Origin: Hamiltosporidium magnivora
Taxonomy: Eukaryota > Microsporidia > Dubosqiidae
Assembly: GCA_004325065.1 (NCBI GenBank)
Contig: PITI01000176.1
Location: 1-17,929 of the forward strand
DNA: 17,929 bases
Direction: 5' to 3'
Shown: in pieces, positions 16,412 to 17,929 of the stretch
Numbering within the stretch: the stretch's first letter is position 1
Layout of the letters: each line of letters starts with the position of its first letter
Notes under the pieces: model-generated
Databases searched by the model: none
The model's input: only the letters and a program-made list of their open reading frames with translations
Told to the model about the DNA's origin: nothing
Translations under genes and position numbers: made by a program

Positions 16412-17520
16412 GATCGATCTGTAGCTGCCTATTCTTCCGAATTCTTTTCGTGATTAAACACTTAAGCTTTGATAAAACCAACTAGCTTGAACTATGTATT
16501 CAAAACATATAATTTTCACATCATCTTAAAGAAATTTCCGAAAACTTGTTGGTTTTAAAATGAAGAAATCGTCGATACTATTTATTCCAACGGCATTCAT
16601 TTTAATATGCCTATAATTGATAGCTATGAATTCATTAAGCGAAGAATATGAATTAAAATGCACCTTTCTTTTAAATAAATAAAATAATCATCCTTTGTTA
16701 CTTTAATCATTTTTTTCAGACAATACGACTAAATATCAAAATTTTAACACAAATAATTATAGGCTCAGTTTATACACGCTTAAAGAAACTGCGACAAATT
16801 CGGCTTATAAACAGCTAAAAACATATGATTATCTCTCTAATTGCTTCCGACAAGCATATATCAAACCTTTTTGGAGTAAACGTTTAAAAAGTTATTCTTA
16901 TTGTATGAAGAACCTTATTAAACATTATAAACTCAAGTTTTCATTCAACTCTTGTGAGTTCTTTGGCTGCATTCTCGAAAGCAGCGGTTTTTTTTCTTGA
17001 AAAAAGCCTTCTCGTAAAGATTTTGAAATTCCCTGGCGAGAAATTTCACTTTCATGTTTTTCTTCAAAAAAATCTGTATTTTTTTTGTGCCGCTTTATCA
17101 AGGCATACCTTCACTCCTTGTATATTTCGTGCCGCATCAGCGATCAACATCGATCATTTGATTCTACTTATTCCGAAAATTTGATTGATGATAGCAAAAT
17201 CTTTACTATCAACCAATTTCCTTGGAAGATTTCAAGTCCAAACCCCTAATTTTTCTACGGGGTACCATATCGTGCAGTTTTTCAAGAATATGTTTGGAAA
17301 TGAAGCTGCGATTATGCCACTCTCTATTTTATTCTGGTTCTATTTACCTTTCCTCCTCGTTTGTGCTAATTTTTTACAGATCGATCTCGACAATACAACT
17401 AAATATCTCATTATAGTACCTCAGAATTTCAAAACAGTTATTTTTAGGGACTCTTTCCGATCAAGATAGCCCCTCCGAAAGAGCAGATTGAGGCCTTTAA
17501 TGCTTTACGGCTGTGAAGGT

Positions 17521-17929
17521 GTCATAATATTAAATTTAAGACTATTGGTCAGTTTCTTTCTAGAATGATACCAAAATTATGATATATTATGCCTTTGGTT
17601 GGTATAAACTAGAGGAATTGGGTAAAAAGACGATAGTTAAATAAAAAGCAGATAGACTAGGTTAGTCTGACAATATTCCTTGGAGACAGTCGATAGTGCT
17701 TGGATGATCAGATTTGATATAATCTCGCTAATAATGTTAATTTATTCAAAATAAACGCTTGTTTATTTTTTAAACCATTTCTAAATGTTAACAGCCACAT
17801 TTAGCACATTCTAAATTTTCGTTGTTGACTTATTTTTTTTACCAAATACATGGTATTTGTCTTTTACATTACTTTTAAAAATTAAATTTATTTTTATAAA
17901 AAAATAATAGCACTGTTCTGAATTTCAAT
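17521..17929. other. AT-rich right end of the window
   Basis: No gene was identified. Part of it may be the 5' end of LINE copy 2, but no frame there is convincing. A perfect inverted repeat, CAAATAC-ATG-GTATTTG, lies at 17843-17859. Confidence 0.4.

Larger units (their letters stand above)
14245..17470 (-). pseudogene. LINE reverse transcriptase/endonuclease ORF, multiply broken
   Basis: An intact version would copy element RNA into DNA at a cut made by its own restriction-like endonuclease. Visible RT parts are the region before the palm (EIERRITCRNPNGSVKRVQ, then TGA, then AKKQAPLN near 16370-16270), motif A remnant YTDFLKN near 16220, GILQGDSLS near 16050, and the catalytic block LLFIDDLK with both Asp at 15908-15903. 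After it come NLFSAITQHAISL and RSEHMLL, then LEEAQLAKLYDEIGK near 15210. Mutations include TGA in place of a probable Trp about 33 bases before ATG 16073, several frame changes around 16100-16200, 15240 and 14800, and a stop after PLD (15380). The final stop is TAG at 14247-14245, aligned to the TAA of copy 1. Plus-strand frames across 14197-14960, 15355-15537 and 16954-17469 are antisense shadows. Confidence 0.85.
14200..17520 (-). mobile_element. LINE-like retrotransposon copy 2, minus strand, inactivated
   Basis: On the minus strand, pieces of one long ORF occur in the expected order from high to low coordinates. These are an unassigned amino-terminal stretch (about 17460-16800), RT fingers and palm (about 16680-15900), RT thumb/connection (15736-15380), a degenerate zinc motif (about 15032-14973), a PD-(D/E)XK-like nuclease remnant (14809-14732) and the tail shared with copy 1 (about 14640-14245). 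Many stops and frame changes separate them. The 3' boundary is set by loss of similarity with copy 1 near 14200; the 5' boundary is uncertain. Confidence 0.85.

Noticed and set aside
16954..17469. Two consecutive plus-strand frames of 76 and 94 codons
   Set aside because: The minus strand shows protein-like pieces (for example ADAARNIQGVKVCLDKAAQK near 17130 and EILRYYNEIF near 17420) consistent with the LINE amino-terminal part; the plus frames are Phe/Leu-rich complements of it.
1..17929. CRISPR arrays, bacterial promoters or ribosome-binding sites, rRNA genes
   Set aside because: No regularly spaced repeats, rRNA-like conserved stretches or prokaryotic gene signals were seen; the intron and spliceosomal gene mark the sequence as eukaryotic.

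Overview
The window looks like nuclear DNA from a microsporidian. It is very AT-rich and its recognisable genes are short and compact. Four of them (unknown 191-residue protein, RPL19, NAA20, SF1/BBP) carry a CCC or CCCC run 4-9 bases before the start codon, the promoter-proximal signal described in microsporidia. RPL19 has a tiny (33 nt) 5' intron. Long gene-poor stretches, RT-bearing LINE relics and a leucine-rich-repeat (LRR) protein suggest a gene-sparse lineage such as Hamiltosporidium; that genus is a guess from memory, not something the sequence proves.

Layout. 1-389: carboxy-terminal end of a LINE-type retroelement ORF, plus strand, entering from outside the window. 390-1546: AT-rich spacer with an unidentified degraded frame and a 70-bp tandem duplication. 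1547-2122: unknown lysine-rich protein (+). 2324-2854: RPL19 (-), with an intron that splits the start codon. 2855-4150: spacer with a degraded minus-strand coding relic. 4151-4690: NAA20, catalytic subunit of NatB (+). 4735-4888: tandem repeats between convergent genes. 4963-5856: SF1/branchpoint-binding protein (-). 5857-11163: about 5.3 kb with no intact gene but several protein-like broken frames. 11164-13522: one LRR gene (-) read in two overlapping frames joined at an A8 run. 13523-14200: spacer. 14200 to about 17520: a second, heavily mutated copy of the same LINE on the minus strand. 17520-17929: spacer.

How the parts relate. The intron in RPL19 and the SF1/BBP gene 2 kb away both indicate a working spliceosome. 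RPL19 and NAA20 are housekeeping translation and co-translational modification genes. The two LINE copies can be tied together from the window alone: several short nucleotide blocks are identical or nearly so, in the same order, in opposite orientation. The most interesting points are the RPL19 start codon rebuilt by splicing (the unspliced RNA reads AUG-UAA), the A8 frame junction in the LRR gene, and protein-like relics in the 5-kb gene-poor zone. I did not find a convincing wholly new system.
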